DNA of 64,000 bases from Neoceratodus forsteri (GCA_016271365.2 CM057456.1:1400673001-1400737000), one strand, 5' to 3'. Shown: positions 32,640-43,799, counted from the first letter of the stretch. Translations and numbers: made by a program. Notes: a model not told the origin generated them from the letters alone.

Positions 32640-33768
32640 TCCAGGCTATAATGCTTAGTGAAGGTGTGGACTGACTTCCAGGTAACTGCTTTACATATTT
32701 CCATTAGAGGTACCTCTCAGGCAGCTGCAATAGTGGCAGCTGTGTCCCTTATATAGAGTGGGCCCTAAGACCAGAGGGAGGAACCTTGCCTGCCTTTGAG
32801 TAGCAAAACTGAATACACTGGACTATCCATCGAGAGACAGTCCTCTTTGAAGCAGGAGTACCTTTACCTACTTCCCCATAGGTGAGGAACAGTTGTCTGT
32901 CCTGCCTATGATCTTTGGTATGAGTCATGTAATAACTCAGTGCTCTTTTTACATCCAAGCTGTGCAATCTACACTCACCTGAGCTAGACTCAGCAAAGAA
33001 AACTGGTAATGTTATAGACTGGTTCAAATGGAAGTCAGAAACCACCTTGGGGAGGAACTTCCTATTAGTTCTCAACACTACCTTGTCCCTGTGGAAAGAA
33101 ACATAGTCCATTTCCACACAGAGGCCCTGTAGCTCGCTTATCCTTCTGGCAGAAGTGATTGTTACCAGAAAAACTACCTTCCAGGTAAGAAATTTAAGCT
33201 CCGCAGATGCCATAGGCTCAAAGGGCAGAAGCATAAGCTGGGCAATGTAAATATTAAGGTCCCATGCTGGCACTGGTTCCCTGTGAGGGGGAAACAAATG
33301 AGAGAGCCCTTTAAAGAATCTTTTGAATATAGGGTTTGATGCCAGGGAGGTATCCTTTCTAGCTGAAAGGTAAGCTGAAACTGAAGTCAGGTGCACCTTC
33401 AGAGTTGAGTGCTGCAATCCCAGGGAGTGCAGGTGAGACAAATAATCAAGAAGGGTTGGGATGCCGGCCTGGGCTGGGACTATACCCTTGTCACAGCACC
33501 AAATGAGAAATCTTTTCCATTTTGAGGCATAGGTGTTCTTGGTGGAAGACTTCCTGTAACCCTTAAGGACTTCTAAAACTGCTTCAGAGAATTGACAATC
33601 TGCATATTCTAAGTCCTCCAGAGCCAAGCCTTTAGCTTGAGAGACCTGAGATTGGGGTACACTACCCTCCTCTGAAAGGAAGTCAATAGATTGTACCTCT
33701 GAGGGAGATGAATCGGTTTGCTCACAGACACTGAGAGCAGTACAGAGTACCAAGGCTGTTTTGCCCAA
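32640..33768 (-). pseudogene. DIRS tyrosine recombinase, copy D
   Basis: This is the longest open recombinase frame here (33768-32749, 339 codons). It holds KSSTKNTYASKWKRF, TLKVHLTSVSAYLSA, PVPAWDLNIYIAQ, VVFLVTITSARRISEL with the first catalytic Arg, and KFLPKVVSDFHLNQS. At the HxxR motif it reads HSI-stop: the Thr codon became Ile and the catalytic Arg codon became TAA. Past the stop the frame continues, and the HTFTKHYSLD block with the Tyr is present near 32660. One nonsense change therefore removes the last catalytic residues. Confidence 0.9.
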
Positions 33769-33960
33769 TCAGGGGCTACCAGAATCATCGAAGCTGGTTG
33801 TGACCGGAGCCTGATGAGTACCCTATCGGAGGAAAATGAGGAAAGGCATAGAGGTACCTGCCTGTCCAATCCAGAATCAGAGCATCCATTGGAACTGTCC
33901 CTTTCACTGGGGCCCTGCAGCAATAAAGAGGTAAGTGGTGATTTTGGTGGGAAGCAGAAA
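33609..33960 (-). pseudogene. DIRS RNase H-recombinase linker, copy D
   Basis: A frame overlapping the recombinase start reads RLRSQPASMILVAPDWAKQPWYSVLLSVSV. This is the conserved linker between RNase H and recombinase in these elements (compare PDWSQTAWYPLLLSLAV in copy C). The frame runs into copy E at 33960, so upstream residues belong to the inserted element. Confidence 0.75.
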
Positions 33961-34135
33961 TACAGGTTACTCACCTGTAACAGGAGTTCTAGGAATGGTA
34001 TATGTTGTTCATCCACACTCATTGGCAGTATCCTTGCCGCTTTAAATCTTGCCGGAAGGTCTTCAAGCTTGCTCCTCCAACCCACCCGGGTGGTATAACT
34101 CTCGGCTCCGCCCCATGACGCCAGATCTGGCCCGC
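33961..34135 (+). repeat. DIRS copy E left inverted terminal repeat
   Basis: It begins TACAGGTTACTCACCTGTAA, itself a short palindrome. The GTTCATCCACACTCATTGGC and CCCACCCGGGTGG blocks pair with 39630-39760. Confidence 0.88.
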
Positions 34136-34194
34136 TGGAAGCTCAGGTTGTGCGTCGAAGCCGGGGAGGTCGGGTGGGTCGTGTGGATGAACAA

Positions 34195-34275
34195 CATATA
34201 CCATTCCTAGAACTCCTGTTACAGGTGAGTAACCTGTATTTCTAGGGACATGGATATGTTGTTCATCCACACTCA
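34195..34275 (+). repeat. DIRS copy E internal complementary region
   Basis: The left half (GGATGAACAACATATACC) complements the left repeat. The right half (CTAGGGACATGGATATG) complements the right repeat edge at 39735-39760. Confidence 0.85.
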
Positions 34276-34299
34276 TTGGCAGACTCTGCAGTTCTCCGG

Positions 34300-35345
34300 G
34301 AGGAGGAGGCAAGGCGACACCCCATATACTTACTTGGAAAGAGAGACTGGAGGACAGGGCCCAAAACCAGCATCCGGCGGTGACTCAAGGTCGATGTGGT
34401 AGTGGGTAATGAAGGTGTTTGCTGACTCCAGGTAGCAGCCCTGCAGATTTCCTGGATAGGGGCGTCCCTGGAAGCAGCCACCGTTGCAGCAGTATGGCGG
34501 GTAGAATGAGCTCTTATCCTCTGGGAGGCTCCATGCCCGCTAACTTATAACAGAGATCTATGCAGGAGGTTACCCACCTGCTTATCGTCCGCTTGGCTGC
34601 AGGTCTGCCAGATGCGGCTTCAGCGTGGTGACAAACAGCTGGCGAACCTCTCCCAATTTCAGCCGTGCGCTCCTTATAACAGCGCCCTTCTAGGAATCAG
34701 AGTATGGAGCCTATATTACCGACCTCCGAGGTGTGATTGGGGTAGAACACCGGCAGAGTCAACACCTGGTTAAGGTGAAACTCCGACACCACCGGAAGGA
34801 ATTTCGGTGGGGGCGCGGGACACAACCTATGTCCCTGTGGAAGACCAGGTAAGGAGACTCGATGGAAGCGCCTGAGCTCTCCCATCCTTCTGGCTGGCGT
34901 GATAGCCACCAAGAAGGCGGTCTTCCACGACAGGTGAGAGAGCACACCTGTGCATAGGTTCGAATGGCTTGCCCATGAGCTTTGCCAGTACCAGCAGTAG
35001 ATCCCACGGAGGTGGGGGTTCCCGCACTGGAGGGGAAATGTGATCAAGGCCTTTGAAAAAGCGCCAGACCACCTTCTCCTGCACCGACTGCTTCCCGGCC
35101 CGCGCTCGGTAAGCAGAGATGGCTGCCAGGTGCACCCTTAGGGTCGTCGACCTAAGCCCTTGACTAGAAAGGGACCATAAATAGTCCAAGATGCTTGCCA
35201 AGGAACAGGAGGAAGGGTCCAAGCTCCTTGTCCTGACACCAAATGGAAAACCTTTTCCATTTGAAGGCATAGCATTTTCTGGTCGACTCTTACGGACGCC
35301 TCAACTACATTGAGGACCTCGTCGGAAAGACCCAAAGCCTGGAAC
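34300..35345 (-). pseudogene. DIRS tyrosine recombinase, copy E
   Basis: The N-terminal blocks (SLASILDYLWSLSSQGLRSTTLRVHLAAISAYRA) lie near 35160, the WDLLLVLAKLMGKPFEP block near 34990 and the LVAITPARRMGEL-type block near 34900. There the Ser of TSARR is Pro, but Arg is kept. The HSTR motif is intact near 34510 (RAHSTRHTA), and the Tyr is in the HYHIDL block (Tyr codon at 34401-34399). Frameshifts near 34935, 34700 and 34490 split it. Confidence 0.87.
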
Positions 35346-35368
35346 TCTAGCCGCCAGGAACCAGGCCG

Positions 35369-37140
35369 TCAGGTGCAGGGATTGAAGGTCCGGATGGAAC
35401 ACCTTCCCTGATTGACTGAGAGCAGGTCCAGGCGAGCTGGAAGCTTACCATGAGTCCTGGAGCTGAGACTGAGGAGATCTGGGTACCAGAACTGGCGAGG
35501 CCAGTCTGGGGCTATCAGAATCACCTCGCCTTGTCCCTCCTCGCCTTGAGAAGCACCTTGTGGATCAAGGGAAATGGGGAAAAGGCGTAAAAAGGCCGGG
35601 GTCCATTGCCTCGAGAGGCATCCCCTGCAGCGAGCCCTGCTGAGGCGGGCATGGAACAGACTCAGCCAGCGTTCTCCATGGAGGCAAACAGGTCCACCTG
35701 AGGTGTGCCCCAAAGGGAGAACAGATGCTGTACTACCTCCGCAGGAGAGACCACTCGTGGGATGCAGCCCCTATCGGCTCAGGGCATCGGCCAGGGTGTT
35801 GGAGGCTCCTGCCACGTGAATGGCTAGGAGATCCGCCTCCAGGCTGCGCCGCAGTGACCAAATCGCGGAGAGCTTCCTTGCATAGAAGCATGGGCGGCGT
35901 CCCGCCCTGGCGGTTTAGATAGTACATGGTCGTGGTATTGTCCGTCTGGACTCGGACCATTGACCCGGAGGAGCAGACAAAGGCGGTGAGAGCTAGGCGG
36001 ACCGCCGGAGCTCCAGCAGGTTGATGTGGCATCGGGACTCCTCATGGGACCAGAGGCCATGAGCCGGTGTTCCCCAGATGGGCACCCCAACCCATCAGAG
36101 AGGCATCGGTCGACAGAGAGACCGTCGGCTGGGCGGACGAACAGGATGCCCTCCTGCAAATGATCTGGAACGGTCCACCACTGGAGGCATTCCACATCCC
36201 TGTGTCACCGACACAAGCTGGTCAAGGGATCGCAGCGTTGTGACCACTGGCTGGCCAGTCCCACTGAAGGGGCGCATGTTCCAGCGGGCCCAATGGACCA
36301 CGCTGGTACAGGCCGCCGCATGAGACCCAGGAGGCGCAGAGTCCCGGCAGGCGCGGTGCCCAACCAAGATGATCGGGCAAAGGAGGAAAGAACCTCGGCC
36401 CTGTCCGCGGGGCAGCTCTGGCTCGAAGAGAGTCGAGCTGCGCCCGATGAATAAAATCACCTGCTTCACTCGAGTTCCGACTTGGCCTCGTTGATAAGGA
36501 GGCCCAGTTGAGAAGCAGAACCTGGAGGCCAGATCTCTGGACCACTCCGCCTCCTTCCTGGAGGGAGCTGCTATCAGCCAGTCGTCCAGGTAAGGGTACA
36601 CCCGGACCCCTCGGCGCCGCAGGAATGCTGTCACCACTGCCATGCATTTGGTGAAGACCCTGGGAGCTGGAGACAAGCCGAAGGGCATGGCTTGGAACTC
36701 GAAGAGAGATCCTTCCGCTCGGAAGCGAAGGAATCTCTGGTGAGACGGACGGATAGGGACGTGAAAAAACGCGTCCTGCAAGTCCAGAGAGCAGAACCAC
36801 ACGCCCGGTTCAAGGATGGTATTATCTGAGCCAGAGTGACCATCCTGAAGGTTCGAGACCTTAGGAACTTGTTTAGGTCGTGTAGGTCGAGAATGGGCCA
36901 ACCCCGTCCGTTCGGAACCAGGAAGTACCTGGACACAAACCCTGGGTCTGAAAGAGGGTCCACCTCTCTTACCACCTCCTTCTGGAGGAGAGTGATGTCG
37001 GCTCGACGAGCCGCCAGTGAGCTGGGATCCCAGAAGCCCCCGAGGCGGCGGCTCTGAAGGGTGGTGCCTGCTCGAATTCCAGAGGCAGGCCGCTTCACCA
37101 CCTCAAGACCCACCTGTCCGTGGTAACAGCGGACCAGGCG
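35369..37140 (-). pseudogene. DIRS reverse transcriptase-RNase H, copy E
   Basis: The reverse transcriptase runs from 37140. SRYFLVPNGRGWPILDLHDL is near 36920, SLDLQDAFFHVPIRPSHQRF near 36790-36730 with the first catalytic Asp, MPFGLSPAPRVFTKCM near 36680, and the intact YLDDWLIAAPS (YLDD codons at 36592-36581). RNase H follows, with RVQTDNTTTMYYLNRQGG near 35930 and DALSR-type text near 35790. Frameshifts near 36900, 36480, 36100 and 35730 break the frame, but the catalytic palm is complete in one frame (36901-36095). Confidence 0.9.
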
Positions 37141-37205
37141 GAACGAAGTGCGAGTCGTCCCCACGGGGACCCAGGGAGTAGGTGGCGGGGATGGGGCGAC
37201 ACCCC

Positions 37206-39510
37206 TCACCTCAACTGGGCAGGCTTGGAGGAGGGACCGCCGAGGGACCTCCTGGGCCCTTTCCTCCTGCCTCCTGTTAGAGGAAGCGCGGCTTGGGTTT
37301 GGGATGCCAAGGCCGAGCCTGCTGGCCCTGCGATGCTGGGCCGGGCGCGCGAGGGCACAGAAGGACGAAAGGAGCTTAGGCTGTGGTTTGTGACCTTTGT
37401 CCTTCTGAGCGGAAGAGACCCGAGTCCAAGGTGGCATTGGACTTCTCGATCCTCTGCAGGTGACCTTCCACCCCAGGGCGAAGAGGTCAGTCCCCAAAAA
37501 GAACATCCACCAACTTGTGCTGGGTATCCAGTAAGGTGGATATCCTCAGCCAAGCCCTTGACGCACCTAGCCACTCTGGCCGCCACCGATCTAGCACATG
37601 AGTCCCCTACATCCAAAGCAGTCTGGAGCTGCTGTTTGGCCACTGCCTGCCTGGTCCCGCACCTGCTAACCGTGAGTCTGCAGATCGGCGGGAAGATGAG
37701 GATGACCTCATCCAGGAGCCCAACAGGGCATGAGAAAATGTGCCATGAGGGCGGCGAACTGGCCTGGCCGAGAAACCGAGAGAGGGCCTTAGCGTAAGAC
37801 TTTTCGCCCACGACATAGTCCAATTTCTTGGACTCCTTGTCAGGAGTTTGTCCACATCCTGGGCGTTGCGCGCTGGCGAAAACTGTCGGTAACCAACCCT
37901 CAGCCAGAGGGTGTTCAAAAAACCGGACAAGAACCGGTAGGGACCGCATACTTCCTGGCCATCCTGGCGAGCGCCAGGGGCAGGAAGCAGGGCTGCCAAA
38001 GTTCCAGTGCCGGACCCACTATGGCCTCGGCCACCGGAAAGGCCTCCGTCAGGAGAATCCTCGGTCCAGAATCTCCGTGAGGGATACCTGGCCCGCTTGG
38101 AAAGCAGGGTTCGAGCTCCATCCGGTAGACTCGAGATGAGCGAAGCAGTCCTAGGAAGGACGGCAGGCTATGCGTCCATTGACTGACCTCCTGAAGACTC
38201 CAAGTCCAGTCGCTTGGAGAAGAAGGAGGAATGGAATCTCGGACTCGGAAGGTCTCGAAGAGCTGCCTCTGGCCTGAGCCACCTTCACCTGCGAGGTCGG
38301 TCGGGAGTGAGGGTAACTGACAGCCGATGGGGTAAACCCTTAGCCGACCGAGAATCCTTGGTGGAGCTGAATGGTGGCTGTGGAGTAGGAGTTCCACCGA
38401 ATCGGTGGAGCAGCTGGTTTTGCCGAACAACCGGCCTGGGTATGAGCTCCTCGGACAAGTCGAGGGTTGTGTCGGCCGTTCGGTGACAGCCACTTAATGG
38501 CGGGAAGGCGCGGGTCGGCTTATTCCCGGCCAGGAGGAGCTGTTGCAACATAAGGTCCTCGACTGCCGACGTAATTACGCCAAGCTTCCTCATCCAGGAG
38601 GAGGAGGACGAGGACGAGCGGCGACGCCGCTTACCGCGGTGCCGAGACCGCCTATGACGGTGGGAACGGCTGGACCGCGAAGAGGTCCGAGACCGAGACC
38701 GAGAGTCCCGGAATTTCCGGGGTCGGTGCGGGGAGGTGTCGGCCGGAACCGGCACTCCCTCCGGCTCGGAAGGTCCATCCGAGGCTCCGGAACGGAGGCA
38801 CAGGCGAGCCCAGGATCCTCAACTCCTCCGGGGAACGGGGAGAGGGATCTCGGCTGCTAAAGGCGCAAGCCCGTCAATGGGTCGAGAAAAATCTCGACTT
38901 CATCAGTGGGAGTCTCGGTCAACTGACCTGACGGGGACACCGTGAGGCCAGTGGCCGAAGCCGAGCGGTCGACCGAAGCCGACGGTCGACGGCCCGGGGA
39001 GAGGGACCTTTCCCGCTCCCAAGAGCGTCGACGGAGGGACTTACCCTTGTCCCTCTTTTTGGACCGAGAATAAGGTCCAGCAGACGCAGGCCCTTCTCCT
39101 TTAGTGGAGAGGGACAGACAAAGCTCCTTAAAGGAAGCCGTGTAGGAAGAACCCAGAGAGAGCGGGATAAATGCCGCGGCCGAGGAAGATACGGCCCGCG
39201 CCGCCTCCTCTTCGAGGGCGACCATCCGCTCGAGCTGATCCGCCGAGCCCGCCGCCGCGGACACCGCCAACCGGGCCTCCTTGGACTTCACGGAGGAAGC
39301 GCTTCTCGGGGCGGCCCAGTTGCAATCAGACAGCCACGGTCTTCAGGGGCGTGGGCCGAGGAAAGATGAGCACAGATTCCATAAGCTGTGCGGGTGGAGT
39401 GCTCAAGGCCTAAGCAGTGAACTGCGTGGAGTGTGGATCCGTCCGAGACATCTTCTGCCGCATGGGCATCTCCAATCCGGGAGTCGGTTTGTCCATCGCA
39501 GCGCGAGGGA
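37206..39510 (-). pseudogene. DIRS gag with SR-rich segment, copy E
   Basis: The N-terminal helical part (39291-38857) has an Ala/Glu-rich helix (LERMVALEEEAARAV) and the FIPLSLGSSYTASFKELC block, then basic RS text. A strongly Arg/Ser-rich segment (SRSRTSSRSSRSHRHRRSRH) follows near 38700-38620, ending in a Ser run. The C-terminal part has TPDKESKKLD near 37845 and the Gln/Leu block AVAKQQLQTALDVGDSC near 37630. Frameshifts lie near 38860, 38285 and 37950. The SR-rich part is far more ordered than in copy H. Confidence 0.82.
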
Positions 39511-39629
39511 TGAAGACTGAAGTCTTTTGCAAAATATTATTTTAAATCATAAGCGGAGAAATAGGAACCAGTCGCAAGCACGAGCGTTAAGGAGGAACCT
39601 GAGCTTCAAGCGGTAAGGAAGATCTGGCG

Positions 39630-39760
39630 TCATGGGGCGGAGCCGAGAGTTATACCACCCGGGTGGGTGGGAGGAGCAAGCTTGAAGACCTTCCGGCAAG
39701 ATTTAAAGCGGCAAGGATACTGCCAATGAGTGTGGATGAACAACATATCCATGTCCCTAG
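39630..39760 (-). repeat. DIRS copy E right inverted terminal repeat
   Basis: Reverse complement of 33961-34135, with the closing ATATCCATGTCCCTAGAAA edge that also appears in the ICR. Confidence 0.88.
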
Positions 39761-40351
39761 AAAGGTCTATTTCTGGAGTCCCCATCTCCTGAATAGAGCA
39801 TCCACCACTTGCTTGTTCAATGCCCATTCGTGATGGGCCTAGTTTATCCTGCTCAAGGCATCTGCCAAGGTGCTGTCCTTGCCTGGCAGATGAAGTGACT
39901 GTAGAGAGGCATTTAGAGAGTAAGCAAGGCTCCATATCTTCATTGCCTCTGTACAGAGGAGTGGACTTCGTCCCTCGTTTGTTGATGTAATACATTGTTC
40001 TGGTATTGTCTGTTCTGACTTGCACCACCTTTCCCTGTATGAGATGAGAGTAACACTGAAGGGTCAGATAAACAGCTCTTAACTCCAGAAGGTATGTGCA
40101 GGAGTGAGTCTGCACTCTCCCAAATACTATGGATGGTGTGATCCCCTAAGTGAGCACCCCAACCAAGCAGGGAAGCATTGGTTGTGAGAACCAGGAAGGG
40201 AGACTCCTGTAGAAATGGAACCCCTCCCCTTAAATTTTCCGGTTCTCTCCACCATTAGAGGGCCCGTAGTAATGTTTGTGTGACTGGTACTGGCTTTGAG
40301 AGGGGGTCCCACCTTTGTCACCAGCGTGCTCTGAGGTGGAAATGGAAATGG
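39761..40351 (-). mobile_element. DIRS copy D, continuation (RNase H and end of RT)
   Basis: Copy D resumes here. The frame at 40115-39630 reads LLELRAVYLTLQCYSHL and VQVRTDNTRTMYYINKRG (RNase H, with Arg for the usual Thr). The upstream part to 40351 gives the FHLRARW and PVTQTLLRAL-like text of the RT-RNase H connection. The text stops at 40351, where the left end of copy F begins. The rest of the copy D reverse transcriptase and gag is not found in this window. Confidence 0.85.
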
Positions 40352-40575
40352 AAATTACGTACCTACCGTAATTCTTGATTTTCTCTTGTATCTTCACCAT
40401 TCATTACTGCTGGGTGTAAGCCAGAAGTGCGCACCTGCTACAGGAGGTTTTTTTTTTTGGAGGGAGGAGTCTGCGCTGACAGCACTGCCCAGGAGAACGA
40501 TGCATTGCATGGTGTGCGAGGGGCGGCCGTTAGGCGCCGCAGACTCCTCCTCCATCCCAGTTCTGTAAGCTGAGA
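40352..40575 (+). repeat. DIRS copy F left inverted terminal repeat
   Basis: Its outer 60 nt are repeated inverted in the ICR at 41575-41620 (CAAGAGAAGATCAAGAATTA). Its inner part (CTCCTCCTCCATCCCAGTTC) is found inverted in the right end of copy B near 15240-15270. Confidence 0.8.
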
Positions 40576-41574
40576 GGCGAAATAAAAAAGAATTAGAAGA
40601 AAATAAGAGCGAGGCAAGAGAGCTGAGGGATAGATAAAGGAAAGGAAACAAACTGAAAAGGAATAAGCCGAAAGAGGACAGGAAAGAGAAGAACCTACCC
40701 TAAGGGACCGCAGGGTCTCATTCCTTGAGCGGCTCTGAGGGAGGAACAGAGAAGGGAAAGGAAGAAAGAAGAAAAGGGAAGAAGACGAGGAGAGGATATT
40801 GGGAGGATGGAAAAATACTGCTACAAATCCTGAGTGAAATTGGCTTGAAGCTTATTAGCTTGGATCTTATACAAGGGAGCAAGGATACCTTCAGACAAAA
40901 CTGGTTCGGATGGCTCAAGCGAACCTTCTACACAGTTTGAAACAGAGAGGCAGATTTCCCTACACTTCCCGCTATCCTATTATCCATCACTCAAGCTAAG
41001 AGCTCACAGAATGCCAAGGCAAACTCTGCTCCAGAGAGAAAGAGCCCCAAACTAGGTAAAGGGAAGGGGGGAGGGGAAGCCCCAAGAGAGGGCAACCTCT
41101 TTGTCAAGATGGATGGAGACAGAGAAGGAGCTCCTTCTGACTCCCTGGAGAAGGCAGGGGCTAAATGGACCAGACCACCAGTTCAAGATGGTAATTTTCA
41201 AATCAAGCTAGAACAGGCGTTGACTAGCTCCGGCCTGGCATACCAGGTAAATCCAGGGGCACCAGCTAAGTCTGAAGACCAAGGGTTAGAGGACTGTCTC
41301 AGAGACTAACCCTGTTGTCCAGGGATTGAGCCAATCTGGCCCGAAGGTAAAGACCCGAAGGCAATACCCTCCAGGAATCAGAAAGATGAAAAGGGCGACG
41401 CTTTGCCCGCTCTCCTTCAACTCAAATCCTTCATCATGTTTTTAGAGAAGAACACAAGGTCCTGAGGAACCAGGGGATTGAGCCCCCCCCCCCCCAGAGG
41501 GGGAAGAGGAGGGCAAGCAGGGTGGAGGAGACGCCCAAGAAATGAGGCCCATGATGGGGAAGGTGGGTTGGATT
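40576..41574 (+). other. Unusual spacer of copy F with a 66-codon frame
   Basis: About 1 kb between left repeat and ICR. It is purine-rich at its left end and carries an open frame at 41109-41309 (66 codons) on the strand opposite to gag. I do not recognise the frame. The text may be a captured fragment, perhaps LINE leader sequence. No other copy has it. Confidence 0.45.
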
Positions 41575-41665
41575 CAGTAACAAATGGTGAAGATACAAGA
41601 GAAGATCAAGAATTATGGTAGGTACGTAATTTCCATATCTTCCCTTGTCAATCTTCACCATTCAT
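41575..41665 (+). repeat. DIRS copy F internal complementary region
   Basis: The left half complements the left repeat. The centre is GGTAGGTACGTAA. The right half (CAATCTTCACCATTCATTAC) represents the expected complement of the missing right repeat. Copy B starts at this centre. Confidence 0.82.
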
Positions 41666-41699
41666 TACTGCTGGTGAGTACCAACCCCCGCCGAGGGGC

Positions 41700-43674
41700 C
41701 TGAAATTCAGCCCTGAGGGAACAGATCCCTCAGCCTCCTACTGGTGGAAAGCAGGAGGGGGAGATCCTGACCAATAGGCTGGGGCAGTCTAAGGTTGCTG
41801 AGGGCGAGGGGGTGTGTCCCGTGGCCAGGGGGACAGAGGGTGCCCCTGCAGAATCCTCCTCGCCCTGCGGGAAAACAGGCGGGTCCCCCGGAAAGTGGAG
41901 GAAGTCACTCTACGCCAGGCAATGGGTGACAGTCTGGAAAGATGAAGCCATGCCGTCCGCCTTATGCAAATCGCTGTCCCTGCCAGTCTGGAAGCCACCT
42001 CGTTGGCGTCATAAGACGCCCTTGCCCGCTGCCTTGCAAGCTCCAGACCCTGTGCAGAGAGGTGTAATGGCTTGTCTGGACTGCTCCGTATCAGGCATAG
42101 ACGGCAGAACCTGCGAAAGCATCGATCACAGATGCCTGTTGTAGGCGGCGTGGTGTGCCCGATGTGAACCTATACACATCAACACACGAGTTGAAGAAAG
42201 ACTCTTCATCCCAACCGGTCAAATTCAGCAGAATCCAGTTCCGGGGGTCTATTGTGTGCCAGACGTCGAGGCCCAGAAGGAGTATCTAGGGACATCAAGC
42301 CCGAGGGCGGGTGAGGTAGGGAACCTAGTGACTTATGGGGGGCACAATACCATCTCCTGCAGTCTGCCAGGGCTGGAGAAGGAGCGGCTGGAGACTGCCA
42401 GGTGCGGACAGGTGCTTCCTGGAAGGGGATTGGCCAGGAAGGCACCACAAGGTGGTGAGCGCTGAATTCACTGAGGAATGCACGTGTCTGCTGCTCGGTA
42501 TTGTCCCTGCGAATGAAGGAGATCGAAGCTCCGAGACCAGCCTCGAAAGGAACTGCTGATATGCAGTGAAATCAGCGTTGGAGGATAGGTGGACAGAAGG
42601 TTCCTCTTCCTCAGAAGAGGAAGACGAGGAGGAAGTAGAGCTCGAATAATCAGAGGACTCCTGCAGCGGGGGGGGGGGACAGGCGGAAAATCTGTTCGTC
42701 CATGGCCCTGACATATGAAGGGAAGGCCGCTGCAGTAGCTCTGAAAGTCTCACAAGTTAAAGGCCCCATAGGACCCACATGGCCTGGGAGAGAGGGGGGT
42801 GGCTACAGAAGGATGGGCAAAGGGCACCTAAGAGCATGTGCCTGGCCTCTGCCAGGGCTCTGAGGTACAGGGAACGATGCCACCAAAACTGGGGACCCTG
42901 AGACCATACCGGGTTGCGAGGAGGTAACTTGGGAAGGCAAACTCCGAAAGACCCCAGAAAAGGAATCTTCCCTGTGATGCGACTGAGGTTGCATGTGTTC
43001 AGAAGGGCAACCCTTAGTACTACCACTAGAAGGCGCTCTGGGGACCTTGAGGGAAAGATGGGGCTCAGCACTGTGACTCCTCCCCACACCCCATAGGGCA
43101 GTGGGAATGAGCCACTGCTCCTCACCCAGACCTCTCAACCCATCTGACTCCGAAGTAGCCCTCTCCTTCAACACCAGCATAGGAGCTTCCCGCTCTGTGG
43201 GCCTCCGGAGGGAGGTCACAGTAGTAGAGCTCTCCACCCCTTCCCGAGGAACTCCAGCAGCACCAGGGATGGCAGCTGCCTGAACCCTCTCAGAAGAAGG
43301 TATTCTCTCCCGAATCCCGGAGCAATCGCCCCTAGCGGATCCCAGGCCACCCCTAGCCATGGGTCCCCATGGCAAACCCACTCCGGGGACTCAGGAAGAG
43401 GAACACTGGGCCGCCTGACACCCTGGCCTACACACAGCACCGGGACCCAAGGCAGCATCGCAGGGTGGCATCAAGGGTCCACCAGTGCCAGGCCCCACAA
43501 CCGGAGGCTGTGACATTGGGGGAGCCTGCACCTCCGAGGAGGTGACTGCCAGGATGGTGCCAATGATGTGACCCCAGGAGGAGTCGCACCATTCCTCCAG
43601 TGCTGAAGAAGAAACCTCCTCCTCGGCAAGGCTGGATGTGGAGGAGGCCTCCTCCTCCTCGCCGGGCTGTATAG
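41700..43674 (-). pseudogene. DIRS gag, copy F
   Basis: Gag text runs from an acidic Glu-rich stretch at the copy G border. It passes Pro/Ser-rich text and an acidic SSSSSSSEEEEPSVHL block near 42610, then YQQFLSRLVSELR near 42555. The C-terminal block AGTAICIRRTAWLHLSRLSP lies near 41970-41900, matching the RRxAWLxxSG block of the other gags. The gag end is only about 200 nt from the ICR. Frameshifts lie near 43380, 42800 and 42200. The N-terminal zinc-knuckle part is lost at the copy G border. Confidence 0.78.
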
Positions 43675-43799
43675 ACGTAACTTACCACTTACCTTACTTC
43701 GAGAGGGCTCTTGCAGTAGGTAATTACATACAGGACTGAATCCCAAGCAGTCTGGAACAAAAAGAGGCACCGGGAGGAGGAAAACTACTCCAAAAGGTA

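Larger units (their letters stand above)
31973..33960 (-). mobile_element. DIRS retrotransposon, copy D, left part
   Basis: This is the left end of a DIRS element of a third subfamily. The left terminal repeat begins at 31973 and an ICR lies at 32430-32545. The recombinase and the start of the RNase H linker follow, until copy E interrupts at 33960. The text resumes at 39761 without loss: the two sides join smoothly when compared with copy I (62150-62175). A right terminal repeat of this subfamily lies at 57300-57493, but the gag and most of the reverse transcriptase are not seen. Confidence 0.9.
33961..39760 (-). mobile_element. DIRS retrotransposon, copy E, nested in copy D
   Basis: A full-length element: left terminal repeat 33961-34135, ICR 34195-34275, recombinase, RNase H, reverse transcriptase, gag, right repeat 39630-39760. 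Copy D text flanks it on both sides with no loss, so it inserted cleanly. Both borders carry AGAAA-type sequence, which could be a short core used by the recombinase. The spacer between left repeat and ICR is only about 60 nt. Copy H is a second member of the family. Confidence 0.94.
40352..43674 (-). mobile_element. DIRS-like element, copy F (gag only)
   Basis: The left terminal repeat (40352-40575) begins ATTACGTACCTACCGTAATT. An ICR lies at 41575-41665, and gag follows it directly up to 43674, where copy G cuts in. There is no reverse transcriptase, RNase H or recombinase. The left spacer is about 1 kb, longer than in the other copies, and holds plus-strand text unlike them. Copy B has the same ICR-then-gag order. 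The right terminal repeat is missing. Confidence 0.78.

Noticed and set aside
37120..37797. 225-codon open frame on the plus strand
   Set aside because: It is the antisense of the DIRS copy E gag and RT region, is GC-rich, and has no domain.
41486..41498. Run of cytosines as a quadruplex or regulatory site
   Set aside because: A single C-run in a decayed spacer; no repeated G/C tracts of the needed pattern.
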